A stretch of 64,000 nucleotides of DNA from Pseudoroseomonas aestuarii. Lineage in GTDB: Bacteria > Pseudomonadota > Alphaproteobacteria > Acetobacterales > Acetobacteraceae. Below are positions 16,012 through 25,227 of the stretch, piece after piece. The stretch lies in assembly GCF_042651065.1 (NCBI RefSeq), contig NZ_JBHSCH010000012.1, positions 15,716 to 79,715 of the forward strand, in the 5' to 3' direction. The notes under the pieces were generated by a model, which saw only the letters and a list, made by a program, of their open reading frames with translations, was not told the DNA's origin and did no database searches. Each line of letters opens with the position of its first letter. Within the stretch, counting starts at the first letter, position 1. The position numbers and the translations under genes were made by a program.

Positions 16012-16025
16012 TTGACTCAGATCAA
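16012..16025. promoter_or_regulatory. FNR/Dnr-type box between the regulator and narG
   Basis: TTGACTCAGATCAA fits the consensus TTGAY-N4-RTCAA exactly. It is the only such site in the 120-base divergent region between the Fnr-type regulator (start 15993) and narG (start 16114). For narG, a class II arrangement would put transcription start near 16060, with TAACCT at 16051-16056 as a fair -10 element. The site can serve both arms of the island. Confidence 0.8.
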
Positions 16026-16113
16026 TGAATGCCACGCCTGAGCTCATCCATAACCTGGGCACGCTTCGCGGTCCTCGCTGCCCGAGGCACCGCATACCGC
16101 AGGAAATCCAGGG

Positions 16114-19100
16114 ATGAGCCACTTCCTTGACCGGCTGACCTTCTTCCGGAAGCAGGTCGACACCTTTGCCGACGGCCACGGGGTGGTCACCAACGAGCCG
16201 CGCGCCTGGGAGGACGGCTACCGCAAGCGCTGGCAGCACGACAAAGTCGTCCGCTCGACGCATGGGGTGAACTGCACCGGCTCCTGCTCGTGGAAGATCT
16301 ACGTGAAGGGCGGCATCGTCACCTGGGAGACGCAGCAGACGGACTACCCGCGCACGCGCCCGGACCTGCCGAACCACGAGCCGCGCGGCTGCGCCCGCGG
16401 CGCCAGCTATTCCTGGTATCTCTACTCCGCCAACCGCGTGAAGCACCCGATGGTGCGCGGCCGCCTGCTGAAGCTGTGGCGCGAGGCGCGGGCGATCCGC
16501 ACCCCCGTCGCCGCCTGGGCCTCGATCGTGGAGGATGCGGAGAAGCGCGCGAGCTACACGAAGAAGCGCGGCCTGGGTGGCTTCGTGCGCGCGGGCTGGG
16601 ACGAGGTCAACGAGATCATCGCCGCCGCCAACGCCTACACCGCCAGGACCTATGGGCCGGACCGCGTGATCGGCTTCTCGCCGATCCCGGCGATGTCGAT
16701 GGTCTCCTACGCCGCCGGCTCGCGCTACCTGTCGCTGCTCGGCGGCGTCTGCATGAGCTTCTATGACTGGTACTGCGACCTGCCGCCCGCCAGCCCGATG
16801 ACCTGGGGCGAGCAGACCGACGTGCCGGAGAGCGCCGACTGGTACAATGCCGGCTACCTGATGCTCTGGGGCTCCAACGTGCCGCAGACGCGCACGCCGG
16901 ACGCGCATTTCTACACCGAGGTGCGCTACAAGGGCACCAAGAGCGTCGTCGTCTCGCCCGACTACGCCGAGGCCACCAAGTTCGCCGATCTCTGGCTGCA
17001 CCCCAAGCAGGGCACCGACGCGGCGCTGGCGCTGGCCATGGGCCATGTGATGCTGCGCGAGTTCTACCTCGACCGCACCGTGCCCTATTTCGACGATTAC
17101 GCCCGCCGCTACACCGACATGCCGATGCTGGTGCGCCTGGTGCGGCAGGGCGACCGCTACGTGGCCGAGCGCCTGCTGCGCGCCGACGACTTCGTGGACG
17201 GGATGGGCGAGGCGAACAACCCCGCCTGGAAGACGGTGGCCTTCGACGCCGCCGGCAATCCGGTGGTGCCGAACGGCTCCATCGGCTTCCGCTGGGGCGA
17301 GCAGGGCAAGTGGAACCTGGAAGCCCGCGAGAGCGGCGGCGCCGATGTCACCCTGGCGCTGACGCTGGCGGGGCATGGCCCCACCGCGCGCGTCGCCTTC
17401 CCCTATTTCGGCGGCGCCGCCACCAACGGCTTCACGGCGACCGAGCACCCGGACGTGCTGGTCCGCAACATCCCCGTGCGCAACCTGCAACTGCGTGACG
17501 GCGAGGCGCTGGTCACCACCGTCTTCGACCTGCTCTGCGGCAATTACGGGCTGGACCGTGGCTTCGGCGGCGGCCATGTGGCGCATTCCTACGACACGGA
17601 CGAGCCCTTCACCCCCGCCTGGGCGGAGCGCGTGACGGGCGTGCCGCGGCACCAGATCATCCATGTGGCACGGGAATTCGCCTCCAACGCGGAGAAGACC
17701 AAGGGCCGTTCCATGGTCATCCTCGGCGCGGGGCTGAACCACTGGTACCACATGGACATGGCCTACCGGGGGATCATCAACCTCCTGGTCTTCTGCGGCT
17801 GCATCGGGCAATCCGGCGGCGGCTGGGCGCATTATGTGGGGCAGGAGAAGCTGCGGCCGCAGACCGGCTGGGCGCCGATCGCCTTCGCGCTGGACTGGAG
17901 CCGCCCGCCACGGCAGCAGAACTCCACCTCCTTCTTCTACGCCCACACTGACCAGTGGCGCTACGAGACGCTCGGCGTCTCCGAGATCCTCTCGCCCACC
18001 GCGCCCGAGGGCGACTGGAGCGGTGCACTGATCGACTACAATGTCCGCGCCGAGCGGATGGGCTGGCTGCCCTCCGCGCCGCAGCTCCGGCAGAACCCGC
18101 TGACCATCGCGGCCAGGGCGCGCGCGGCGGGGATGGAGCCCAAGGACTATGTGGCGCAGGCCGTGCAGTCCGGCGAGCTCGAGCTCTCCTGCCAGGACCC
18201 GGATGATCCGGCGAACTGGCCGCGCAACATGTTCGTCTGGCGCTCCAACCTGCTGGGCTCCTCCGGCAAGGGGCACGAGTATTTCCTCAAGCACCTGCTG
18301 GGCACCAGCCATGGCGTGCTGGGCAAGGATCTGGGCGAGGAAGGGCACGAGACGCCGCGCGAGGTGCGCTGGCACGACAAGGCGCCCGAGGGCAAGCTGG
18401 ACCTGCTGGTGACGCTGGACTTCCGCATGTCCACCACCTGCGTCTACTCGGACATCGTGCTGCCGACGGCCACCTGGTACGAGAAGAACGACCTCAACAC
18501 CTCCGACATGCACCCCTTCATCCACCCGCTCTCCGCGGCGGTGGACCCGGCCTGGGAGGCGCGCTCGGACTGGGAGATCTACAAGGGCATCGCCCGCAGC
18601 TTCTCCGAGGTGGCGCCCGAGGTGCTGGGAAAGGAAACCGACGTCGTGCTGACGCCGATCCAGCACGACACGGCGGGCGAGTTGGCGCAGCCCTATGACG
18701 TGCAGGACTGGAAGACCGGCGCCGTGCCGCCCATCCCCGGCCGCACCATGCCGGCCGTCAGTATCGTCGAGCGCGACTATCCGGCACTGTACGAGCGCTT
18801 CACCTCGGTGGGCCCGCTGCTGGAGAAGCTCGGCAATGGCGGCAAGGGCATCGGCTGGGACACCCGGCACGAGGTGGAGTTCCTCCGTGCGCTGAACGGC
18901 ACCGCGCCGAACGGCCAGCCCAGGCTCGACGCCGATCTAGACGCCATCGAGGCCATCCTGAGCCTGGCGCCGGAGACGAATGGCGAAGTGGCGGTGAAGG
19001 CGTGGGAGGCGCTCGGCCGCTTCACCGGCCGCGACCACGCGCATCTCGCGCTCCCCAAGGAGGACGAGAAGATCCGCTACCGCGACGTGCAGGCGCAGCC

Positions 19101-19821
19101 GCGCAAGATCATCTCCTCCCCCACCTGGTCGGGTCTGGAGAGCGAGAAGGTCTGCTACAACGCCGGCTATACCAACGTCCATGAGCTGATCCCGTGGCGG
19201 ACGCTGACCGGGCGCCAGCAGCTCTACCAGGACCACCTGTGGATGCGCGGCTTCGGCGAGAGCCTCGTCACCTGGCGCCCGCCGGTGGACACCAAGGCCG
19301 TGGCCCCGGTGCGCGGCCGGCACGGCAACGGCAACACCGAGATCGTGCTGAACTTCATCACGCCGCACCAGAAGTGGGGCATCCACAGCACCTATTCCGA
19401 CAACCTGCTGATGCTGACGCTGAACCGCGGCGGCCCGGTGATCTGGATGAGCGAGGAGGACGCGAAGCGCGCCGGCATCGCCGACAATGACTGGGTGGAG
19501 GCCTACAACGCCAATGGTGCGCTGGTGGCGCGGGCGGTGGTCTCGCAGCGCGTCAATCCGGGGATGGTGATGATGTACCACGCCCAGGAGAAGATCGTGA
19601 ACATGCCGGGCAGCGAGGTCACCGGCCAGCGCGGCGGCATCCACAACTCCGTCACCCGCGCGGTGCTGAAGCCGACGCACATGATCGGCGGCTACGCGCA
19701 CCAATCCTACGGCTTTAACTACTACGGCACGGTCGGCGCCAACCGGGACGAGTTCATCGTCATCCGCAAGATGAACAAGGTGGACTGGCTCGAGGATACC
19801 GCCGCGAAGGAGATCGTGTGA
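16114..19821 (+). CDS. narG: Respiratory nitrate reductase alpha subunit NarG
   Basis: The 1235-residue catalytic subunit that reduces nitrate to nitrite at a Mo-bis-MGD centre on the cytoplasmic side of the membrane. The FS0 cluster ligands are visible at His50, Cys54, Cys58 and Cys93 (THGVNCTGSCSW and PRGCARG). The molybdenum ligand is Asp222 in YCDLPPASPMTWGEQTDVPE. The N-terminus (SHFLDRLTFF) matches the vestigial twin-arginine-like start of NarG proteins. Length and motif spacing are close to E. coli NarG. ATG 16114 follows AGGAAA. It is first in the narGHJI operon; its stop overlaps narH by one base. Confidence 0.98.
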   Translation: MSHFLDRLTFFRKQVDTFADGHGVVTNEPRAWEDGYRKRWQHDKVVRSTHGVNCTGSCSWKIYVKGGIVTWETQQTDYPRTRPDLPNHEPRGCARGASYSWYLYSANRVKHPMVRGRLLKLWREARAIRTPVAAWASIVEDAEKRASYTKKRGLGGFVRAGWDEVNEIIAAANAYTARTYGPDRVIGFSPIPAMSMVSYAAGSRYLSLLGGVCMSFYDWYCDLPPASPMTWGEQTDVPESADWYNAGYLMLWGSNVPQTRTPDAHFYTEVRYKGTKSVVVSPDYAEATKFADLWLHPKQGTDAALALAMGHVMLREFYLDRTVPYFDDYARRYTDMPMLVRLVRQGDRYVAERLLRADDFVDGMGEANNPAWKTVAFDAAGNPVVPNGSIGFRWGEQGKWNLEARESGGADVTLALTLAGHGPTARVAFPYFGGAATNGFTATEHPDVLVRNIPVRNLQLRDGEALVTTVFDLLCGNYGLDRGFGGGHVAHSYDTDEPFTPAWAERVTGVPRHQIIHVAREFASNAEKTKGRSMVILGAGLNHWYHMDMAYRGIINLLVFCGCIGQSGGGWAHYVGQEKLRPQTGWAPIAFALDWSRPPRQQNSTSFFYAHTDQWRYETLGVSEILSPTAPEGDWSGALIDYNVRAERMGWLPSAPQLRQNPLTIAARARAAGMEPKDYVAQAVQSGELELSCQDPDDPANWPRNMFVWRSNLLGSSGKGHEYFLKHLLGTSHGVLGKDLGEEGHETPREVRWHDKAPEGKLDLLVTLDFRMSTTCVYSDIVLPTATWYEKNDLNTSDMHPFIHPLSAAVDPAWEARSDWEIYKGIARSFSEVAPEVLGKETDVVLTPIQHDTAGELAQPYDVQDWKTGAVPPIPGRTMPAVSIVERDYPALYERFTSVGPLLEKLGNGGKGIGWDTRHEVEFLRALNGTAPNGQPRLDADLDAIEAILSLAPETNGEVAVKAWEALGRFTGRDHAHLALPKEDEKIRYRDVQAQPRKIISSPTWSGLESEKVCYNAGYTNVHELIPWRTLTGRQQLYQDHLWMRGFGESLVTWRPPVDTKAVAPVRGRHGNGNTEIVLNFITPHQKWGIHSTYSDNLLMLTLNRGGPVIWMSEEDAKRAGIADNDWVEAYNANGALVARAVVSQRVNPGMVMMYHAQEKIVNMPGSEVTGQRGGIHNSVTRAVLKPTHMIGGYAHQSYGFNYYGTVGANRDEFIVIRKMNKVDWLEDTAAKEIV

Positions 19822-21338
19822 TGAAGGTTCGCGCGCAGATCGCGATGGTGCTGAACCTCGACAAGTGCATCGGCTGCCACACCTGCTCGGTGACGTGCAA
19901 GAACGTCTGGACCAGCCGCGAGGGCGTGGAATACGCCTGGTTCAACAATGTCGAGACCAAGCCCGGCATCGGCTACCCGAAGGACTGGGAGAACCAGAAG
20001 CGCTGGAAGGGCGGCTGGGTGCGCCGCGAGGACGGCCGGATCGAGCCGCGCATCGGCGCCAAGTGGCGCGTGCTGAGCAAGATCTTCGCCAACCCCGACA
20101 TGCCGGAGATCGACGACTATTACGAGCCCTTCACCTTCGACTACGAGCACCTGCAGAAGGCGCCCGAGGCGAAGGCCATGCCGACCGCCCGCCCGCGCTC
20201 GCTCATCAGCGGGCAGCGGATGGAGAAGATCGAGTGGGGTCCGAACTGGGAGGAGATCCTGGGCGGCGAGTTCAGCAAGCGCAGCCAGGACGCCAATTTC
20301 GAGGGCGTGCAGAAGGAGATCTACGGCGCCTTCGAGAACACCTTCATGATGTACCTGCCGCGGCTGTGCGAGCACTGCCTCAACCCGGCCTGCGCGGCGG
20401 CCTGCCCCTCCGGCGCCATCTACAAGCGCGAGGAGGACGGCATCGTCCTAATCGACCAGGACAAGTGCCGCGGCTGGCGCATGTGCGTCTCCGGCTGCCC
20501 CTACAAGAAGGTCTATTACAACTGGTCTTCCGGCAAGTCGGAGAAGTGCACCTTCTGCTTCCCGCGCATCGAGGCAGGGCTGCCCACGGTGTGCTCCGAG
20601 ACCTGCGTCGGCCGCATCCGCTACCTCGGCGTGGTGCTGTATGATGCCGACCGCATCGCGGAGGCGGCCTCGGTGCCGGACGAGGGCGATCTCTACGAGG
20701 CGCAGCTGAAGGTCTTCCTCGACCCCGCGGACCCGCGCGTGCAGGCCCAGGCGCGGCTGGACGGCATCTCCGACGCCTGGCTCGAAGCCGCGAAGCATTC
20801 GCCCGTGTGGCGCATGGCGATGGACTGGAAGATCGCCTTCCCGCTGCACCCCGAGTACCGCACCCTGCCGATGGTCTGGTACGTGCCGCCGCTGAGCCCG
20901 ATCCAGTCCGCCGCCGCCAAGGGCGACCTCGGTGCCGTGGGCGGCATCCCGGACGTGGCGTCGCTGCGCATCCCTGTCGAGTATCTGGCGAACCTGCTGA
21001 CCGCCGGGCGCACGAAGCCCGTGGAGCTGGCGCTGGAGCGGATGCTGGCCATGCGCGCCTACATGCGCGGCAAGACCGTCGATGGCGTGCTGGACGACAG
21101 CCTCGCCGAGCGTGTCGGCCTGACCGGGAACGACATCGAGGCGATGTACCGGCTGATGGCCATCGCCAATTACGAGGACCGCTTCGTCATCCCCACCGCG
21201 CACCGCGAGACGGGGGAGGATGCCTATCAGCTGCGCGGCTCCTGCGGCTTCTCCTTCGGCGATGGCTGCTCGGGCAAGACCGGCTTCAGCCTGTTCGGCG
21301 GCAAATCTGCCGGCAAGACCCCGATGGAGGTCGAGTGA
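19821..21338 (+). CDS. narH: Respiratory nitrate reductase beta subunit NarH
   Basis: A 505-residue iron-sulfur subunit that passes electrons from the NarI haems to NarG. The first cluster motif has Cys16, Cys19, Cys22 and Cys26 (LDKCIGCHTCSVTCKNVW). Later motifs include LCEHCLNPACAAACPSGA and DKCRGWRMCVSGCPYKK, where Trp replaces a cysteine and gives the [3Fe-4S] centre typical of NarH, then CTFCFPR and CSETCVGR. ATG 19821 overlaps the narG stop (TGATG); the earlier in-frame GTG at 19818 is less likely. Confidence 0.98.
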   Translation: MKVRAQIAMVLNLDKCIGCHTCSVTCKNVWTSREGVEYAWFNNVETKPGIGYPKDWENQKRWKGGWVRREDGRIEPRIGAKWRVLSKIFANPDMPEIDDYYEPFTFDYEHLQKAPEAKAMPTARPRSLISGQRMEKIEWGPNWEEILGGEFSKRSQDANFEGVQKEIYGAFENTFMMYLPRLCEHCLNPACAAACPSGAIYKREEDGIVLIDQDKCRGWRMCVSGCPYKKVYYNWSSGKSEKCTFCFPRIEAGLPTVCSETCVGRIRYLGVVLYDADRIAEAASVPDEGDLYEAQLKVFLDPADPRVQAQARLDGISDAWLEAAKHSPVWRMAMDWKIAFPLHPEYRTLPMVWYVPPLSPIQSAAAKGDLGAVGGIPDVASLRIPVEYLANLLTAGRTKPVELALERMLAMRAYMRGKTVDGVLDDSLAERVGLTGNDIEAMYRLMAIANYEDRFVIPTAHRETGEDAYQLRGSCGFSFGDGCSGKTGFSLFGGKSAGKTPMEVE

Positions 21339-22018
21339 TGGCCCGCACCTATCGCGCCCTCGCGGCACTGCTCTCCTACCCCACCGAGGCGATGCGGGCC
21401 GCCGTGCCGGAGATCGCCGCCGCGCTCGAGGCCGAGGCGATGCTGCCTGAGGCTTCCCGCACCGCGCTGGCGGCCCTGCTGCGGGATTTCGCCGCGCAGG
21501 ACATCTATGCGCTGCAGGAGCGCTACGTAGACCTGTTCGATCGCGGCCGCGCCGTCTCGCTGCATCTGTTCGAGCATGTGCATGGCGAGAGCCGCGACCG
21601 CGGCCAGGCCATGGCCGACCTGATCGGCCTCTACGCGCAGCACGGGCTGGAGATGGCGCCGGGCGAGCTGCCGGATTTCCTGCCGCTCTTCCTGGAGTTC
21701 CTCTCCCTGCTGCCGGAGGCCGAGGCGCAGGCGCTGCTGGCCGAGCCGGCCGCCATCCTGCGCGCGCTGGCCGGGCGGCTGGCGGCGCGCGATGCCGGCT
21801 ATGCGGCGGTGATGGAGGCGGTGGCCACGCTGGCGCGGGCGCCGGCTACCGGCGCCTCGGCCATCCCGGACGAGGACCCGGACGATCTCGCCGCGCTCGA
21901 CGCGGCCTGGGAGGAGGCGGCCGTCCGCTTCGGCCCCGGAGAGGCGCTGGACGGCTGTGGAACGGACCGGCTGCGCACCCGCCTGCGGGCGGCGACGCGC
22001 GATGCCGCGGCGGCCTGA
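21338..22018 (+). CDS. narJ: Nitrate reductase molybdenum cofactor assembly chaperone NarJ
   Basis: A 226-residue all-helical cytoplasmic chaperone of the TorD/NarJ family. It holds apo-NarGH, helps load the molybdenum cofactor and FS0 cluster, and directs the complex to NarI. Typical features are ALAALLSYPTEAM at the N-terminus, the YVDLFDRGRAVSLHLFEHVH core near residue 65 and GELPDFLPLFLEFLSLLP near 108. The acidic C-terminus is also usual. The ATG overlaps the narH stop. It is not part of the mature enzyme. Confidence 0.96.
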   Translation: MARTYRALAALLSYPTEAMRAAVPEIAAALEAEAMLPEASRTALAALLRDFAAQDIYALQERYVDLFDRGRAVSLHLFEHVHGESRDRGQAMADLIGLYAQHGLEMAPGELPDFLPLFLEFLSLLPEAEAQALLAEPAAILRALAGRLAARDAGYAAVMEAVATLARAPATGASAIPDEDPDDLAALDAAWEEAAVRFGPGEALDGCGTDRLRTRLRAATRDAAAA

Positions 22019-22031
22019 GGAGGCACACACC

Positions 22032-22817
22032 ATGGGCAACTGGATCAACAACGCCCTGTTCGGCTGGTATCCCTATGTCGCGCTGGCGGTCTTCCTGCTG
22101 GGCAGCCTGCTGCGCTTCGACCATGGGCAGTACACCTGGCGCGCTGGCTCCAGCCAGCTGCTGCGCCGGAAGCAGCTGCGGCTCGGCTCCAACCTCTTCC
22201 ACCTCGGCATCCTCGTCATCTTCGGCGGCCATCTGGTGGGGCTGCTGACGCCCGTGGCGGTGTTCGACGCGCTCGGCATCGGCCATGGCTTCAAGCAGGG
22301 CATGGCGATGCTGGTGGGCGGCATCGCCGGCATCGCCTGCTGGGCAGGCATCGCGCTGCTGGCGCACCGGCGGCTGCTGGACCCGCGCATCCGCGCCACC
22401 TCCAGCGTCAGCGACACCGCCATCCTGCTGCTGCTCTGGGCGCAGCTGACGCTCGGCCTGCTCACCATCCCTGTCTCCGCCCAGCATATGGACGGGCATG
22501 AGATGGTGAAGTTCATGACCTGGGCGCAGGGCATCGTGACGCTGCAGCCCGGCGTGGCGGCGGAAGTCGCCGATGTCAGCCTGATCTTCAAGCTGCACCT
22601 GTTCCTCGGCATGACGCTGTTCGTCGTGTTCCCCTTCACCCGGCTGGTGCACGTCTGGAGTGCGCCCGTCTGGTATCTGGGCCGCACCGGCTACCAGGTC
22701 GTCCGCACGCGGCGCCCGGTGGCTCGCGCCATGGCCGATGCCGCGCCGGCCGTGGCCGGCAGCACCGGGCGGAAGCCCGTGGCCGAGGTGCCTGCCCTGC
22801 CGGCCGGGGGGAACTGA
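22032..22817 (+). CDS. narI: Respiratory nitrate reductase gamma subunit NarI (cytochrome b)
   Basis: A 261-residue inner-membrane protein with five transmembrane segments that oxidises quinol and holds two b haems. Candidate haem ligands are His57 and His67 in FHLGILVIFGGHLVG, and His189 and His207 in FKLHLFLGM and RLVHVW, matching the E. coli spacing. ATG 22032 has GAGGAG upstream, 14 bases after narJ. The C-terminal 30 residues after the last helix form an Ala/Pro-rich cytoplasmic tail. Confidence 0.97.
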   Translation: MGNWINNALFGWYPYVALAVFLLGSLLRFDHGQYTWRAGSSQLLRRKQLRLGSNLFHLGILVIFGGHLVGLLTPVAVFDALGIGHGFKQGMAMLVGGIAGIACWAGIALLAHRRLLDPRIRATSSVSDTAILLLLWAQLTLGLLTIPVSAQHMDGHEMVKFMTWAQGIVTLQPGVAAEVADVSLIFKLHLFLGMTLFVVFPFTRLVHVWSAPVWYLGRTGYQVVRTRRPVARAMADAAPAVAGSTGRKPVAEVPALPAGGN

Positions 22818-22820
22818 GCC

Positions 22821-23648
22821 ATGCGCCGCGTCACCCTCCGCGAGGCGGCGCCGCCGCCGCCTGCCGTCGCCGTCAATGGCCATGTCATCGCGCATGCCGC
22901 CATCGCCCAGGAGGTGCAGCACCATGCCGGGGAGAGCGCCCGGCAGGCCTGGGATGCCGCCACGCGGGCGCTGGTCGTCCGTGCGCTGCTGGCGCAGCGC
23001 GCCCGGGCCCTGGGCGTGGTCGCCGCGCCCCAGCCGGGCGAGGGCCCGCGCGAGACGGAGGAGGAGCGGCTGATCCAGGCCCTCCTCCAGGCCGAGATCC
23101 GCACGCCGCAGGCCGATGAGGCGGCCTGCCGCCGCTACTACCAGGCCAACCCCGCCCGTTTCCGCGCCCCTGACCTGTTCGAGCCGGTGCACATCCTGTT
23201 CAAGGCCGCGCGCGAGGATGCCGCCGCCCATGCCGTGGCGGAGGCGCGGGCGCGCGCGGTGCTGGCCGAGGTGGCAGGCCACCCGGAGCGCTTCGAGGCC
23301 CTGGCCCGCGCCCTGTCGGACTGCCCCTCCGCGGCCGAGGGCGGCCGGCTGGGGCAGGTCGCGCGCGGCGAGACCACGCCGGAATTCGAGGCCGCGCTGC
23401 TGGCCCTGCGGCCGGGCGAGACCTGCGCCGCGCCGGTCTGCACCCGCTACGGCGTGCATGTGCTGCGGCTGGAGCGGAAGGTGGAGGGACAGGCGCTGCC
23501 CTTCGCGCAGGTGCGCGCGACGATCGCGCGCTACCTGGAGGAACATTCCTGGCGCCGCGCCGTCGCGCAGTATGTCGCCCTGCTGGCCGGGCAGGCCCGG
23601 ATCGAGGGCTTCGACATGCCGGGCGCGGCGACGCCGCTGGTGCAGTGA
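22821..23648 (+). CDS. PpiC-type (parvulin) peptidyl-prolyl isomerase linked to the nar operon
   Basis: A 275-residue protein with a SurA-like N-terminal helical region and a parvulin domain at about residues 115-215: FEPVHILFKAAREDA, ALARALSDCPSAAEGGRLGQ and GVHVLRLERKVEGQ. No signal peptide is obvious; the N-terminus MRRVTLREAAPPPP is not hydrophobic. It therefore probably acts in the cytoplasm on a NarGHI subunit. Genes of this kind directly after narI are known in other nar operons, where they are annotated as a nitrate-reductase-associated isomerase. It starts three bases after narI. Confidence 0.85.
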   Translation: MRRVTLREAAPPPPAVAVNGHVIAHAAIAQEVQHHAGESARQAWDAATRALVVRALLAQRARALGVVAAPQPGEGPRETEEERLIQALLQAEIRTPQADEAACRRYYQANPARFRAPDLFEPVHILFKAAREDAAAHAVAEARARAVLAEVAGHPERFEALARALSDCPSAAEGGRLGQVARGETTPEFEAALLALRPGETCAAPVCTRYGVHVLRLERKVEGQALPFAQVRATIARYLEEHSWRRAVAQYVALLAGQARIEGFDMPGAATPLVQ

Positions 23649-23662
23649 GGAAAGGGGCCGCC

Positions 23663-23968
23663 ATGCTCGGCGCAATTCTCGAGGGCCTGACCGATCCCGG
23701 CCGGGCCGAGGCGTTCCTCGCCATCGTCGGCCCCTCCGCGCTGCGGGAGCGCGTCGGGCAGGCGGCGCGGGCGGAAGGCGTGGCGGCCGGGCCGCTGCTG
23801 GCAGAGAGGATCCGGCACCTGGTGGAGCATGGCGGCGAGGAGATCTGGCTGGACCTGATGGGCGCCATGGCCGCCTCGCCGCAGCCCGCCGCCGCCGCGG
23901 TGGAGCGCCTGCTGCGCCAGGCCTTCCCCGATCCGGTGCGCGTCCGCATCACGCGGGTGCCGGCATGA
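23663..23968 (+). CDS. Small conserved-looking protein of unknown function in the nar operon
   Basis: A 101-residue protein (MLGAILEGLTDPGRAEAFLA at the start) with no motif I recognise. It appears all-helical and soluble, has no cysteine and no transmembrane segment, and ends with DPVRVRITRVPA. ATG 23663 follows AGGAAAGGGG, a strong ribosome-binding site. It starts 14 bases after the PpiC gene, and its stop overlaps the moeA start (ATGA). Tight packing between the isomerase and moeA suggests a role in nitrate reductase maturation or cofactor delivery. That role is an inference from position only. Confidence 0.75.
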   Translation: MLGAILEGLTDPGRAEAFLAIVGPSALRERVGQAARAEGVAAGPLLAERIRHLVEHGGEEIWLDLMGAMAASPQPAAAAVERLLRQAFPDPVRVRITRVPA

Positions 23969-25227
23969 ACGCCATCACCCCCGGCTTCGCCCGCGCTGAC
24001 CTCACCTGCCCCGGGGGCGGCATGCCGTTCGAGGAGGCGCGGGCGCGCGTCCTGGCCCTGGCGGCGGCGCCTCTGCCCGCCGAGACGGTGCCGCTGGAGG
24101 CGTGCTGCGGCCGCATCGCCGCCGCCCCCCTGCAGGCCCGGCTCGACCTGCCCCGCTTCGACCAGTCGGCCATGGATGGCTACGCCATCGCCACGGGCGC
24201 GGCCCTGCCGGGCGCCTGGCTGCCCGTCGCCGGCCGGACGGCGGCGGGCGAGGCGCCGGGATGGCTGGCGCCCGCCACGGCCCACCGCATCCTCACCGGC
24301 GCGCCGCTGCCGGAGGGGGCGGACGCGGTGATCGCGCAGGAGCATGTCGTCCTGCGGGAGGGTTTCATCCAGCTGGCCGGGCTGCCGGCGCCCGGCACGA
24401 ACCTGCGGCGCCGTGCCGAGGACATCGGCGCGGGCGAGGTGCTCATCCATCCCGGCTCGCGGCTGGACTGGCGGCACGTCACCCTGCTGGCCGCGCAGGG
24501 CGTGGAGGCCGTCCCGGTGCGGCGCCATCCCCGGCTGGTGCTGCTCTCGAGCGGGCGGGAACTGCGCGGGACAGGCCAGCCCCTGGCGCCCGGGCAGATC
24601 CATGATTCCAACGCGCCCATGCTCCGCGCGCTGCTGCGGAGCTGGGGCGTGGCGGTGCAAAGCCGCCCGGCCGTGGCCGACGAGGCCGGCGCCATGCGCG
24701 ATGCCTTGCACGCGGCCGCGGGCGAGGCCGACCTCGTGCTGACCACCGCCGGCATCTCGGTGGGCGACGAGGACCATGTCCGCGAGGCGCTGCGGGCGCT
24801 GGGCGGCGAGCTGGCGGTGCTGAAGGTGGCCATGAAGCCGGGCAAGCCGCTGGCGGCGGGGAGGATCGGCGATGCCCTCTTTCTCGGCCTGCCGGGCAAC
24901 CCGCAGGCGGCCCTGGCCGGCGCGCTGGCTTTCCTCCGCCCGCTGCTGGCCCGCATGGCGGGGACGCCGGCGCCCCGCCCCGTGGTGTCGCGCGCCGGCT
25001 TCGCCCTGCGCCGCAGGCCGGGGCGCGCCGAGTTCCTGCCCGTCCGCCTGCACAGCCGCGACGGCGTGCTGGAGGCGGCGCGCACGGGGCCGGACGGCTC
25101 CGGCCGGCTGTCGCCCCTGCTGGGCGCGTCCGGCCTGGCCTTCCTGGAGGCCGGGCTGCAGGAGCTCCGGCCGGGGGATGCGCTGGACGTGCTGCCCTTC
25201 GGCGCGGAAGGGGAGGCGCTGGCATGA
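23965..25227 (+). CDS. moeA: Molybdopterin molybdenumtransferase MoeA
   Basis: A 420-residue enzyme that inserts molybdate into adenylated molybdopterin. Signatures are RFDQSAMDGYA at about residues 64-74, LTGAPLPEGADAVIAQE near 111, TTAGISVGDEDHVREAL near 258 and KPGKPLAAG / FLGLPGNPQAAL near 290-312. A C-terminal MoeA domain IV follows. The ATG at 23965 overlaps the previous stop, and the 3' end overlaps the haemoglobin gene by four bases. With mogA on the opposite arm it gives the island its own late molybdenum-cofactor pathway. Confidence 0.95.
   Translation: MNAITPGFARADLTCPGGGMPFEEARARVLALAAAPLPAETVPLEACCGRIAAAPLQARLDLPRFDQSAMDGYAIATGAALPGAWLPVAGRTAAGEAPGWLAPATAHRILTGAPLPEGADAVIAQEHVVLREGFIQLAGLPAPGTNLRRRAEDIGAGEVLIHPGSRLDWRHVTLLAAQGVEAVPVRRHPRLVLLSSGRELRGTGQPLAPGQIHDSNAPMLRALLRSWGVAVQSRPAVADEAGAMRDALHAAAGEADLVLTTAGISVGDEDHVREALRALGGELAVLKVAMKPGKPLAAGRIGDALFLGLPGNPQAALAGALAFLRPLLARMAGTPAPRPVVSRAGFALRRRPGRAEFLPVRLHSRDGVLEAARTGPDGSGRLSPLLGASGLAFLEAGLQELRPGDALDVLPFGAEGEALA

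Noticed and set aside
16000..18870. Minus-strand frame extending the Fnr-type regulator far into narG
   Set aside because: The extension is antisense to narG. The regulator itself starts near 15993 (or 15903).
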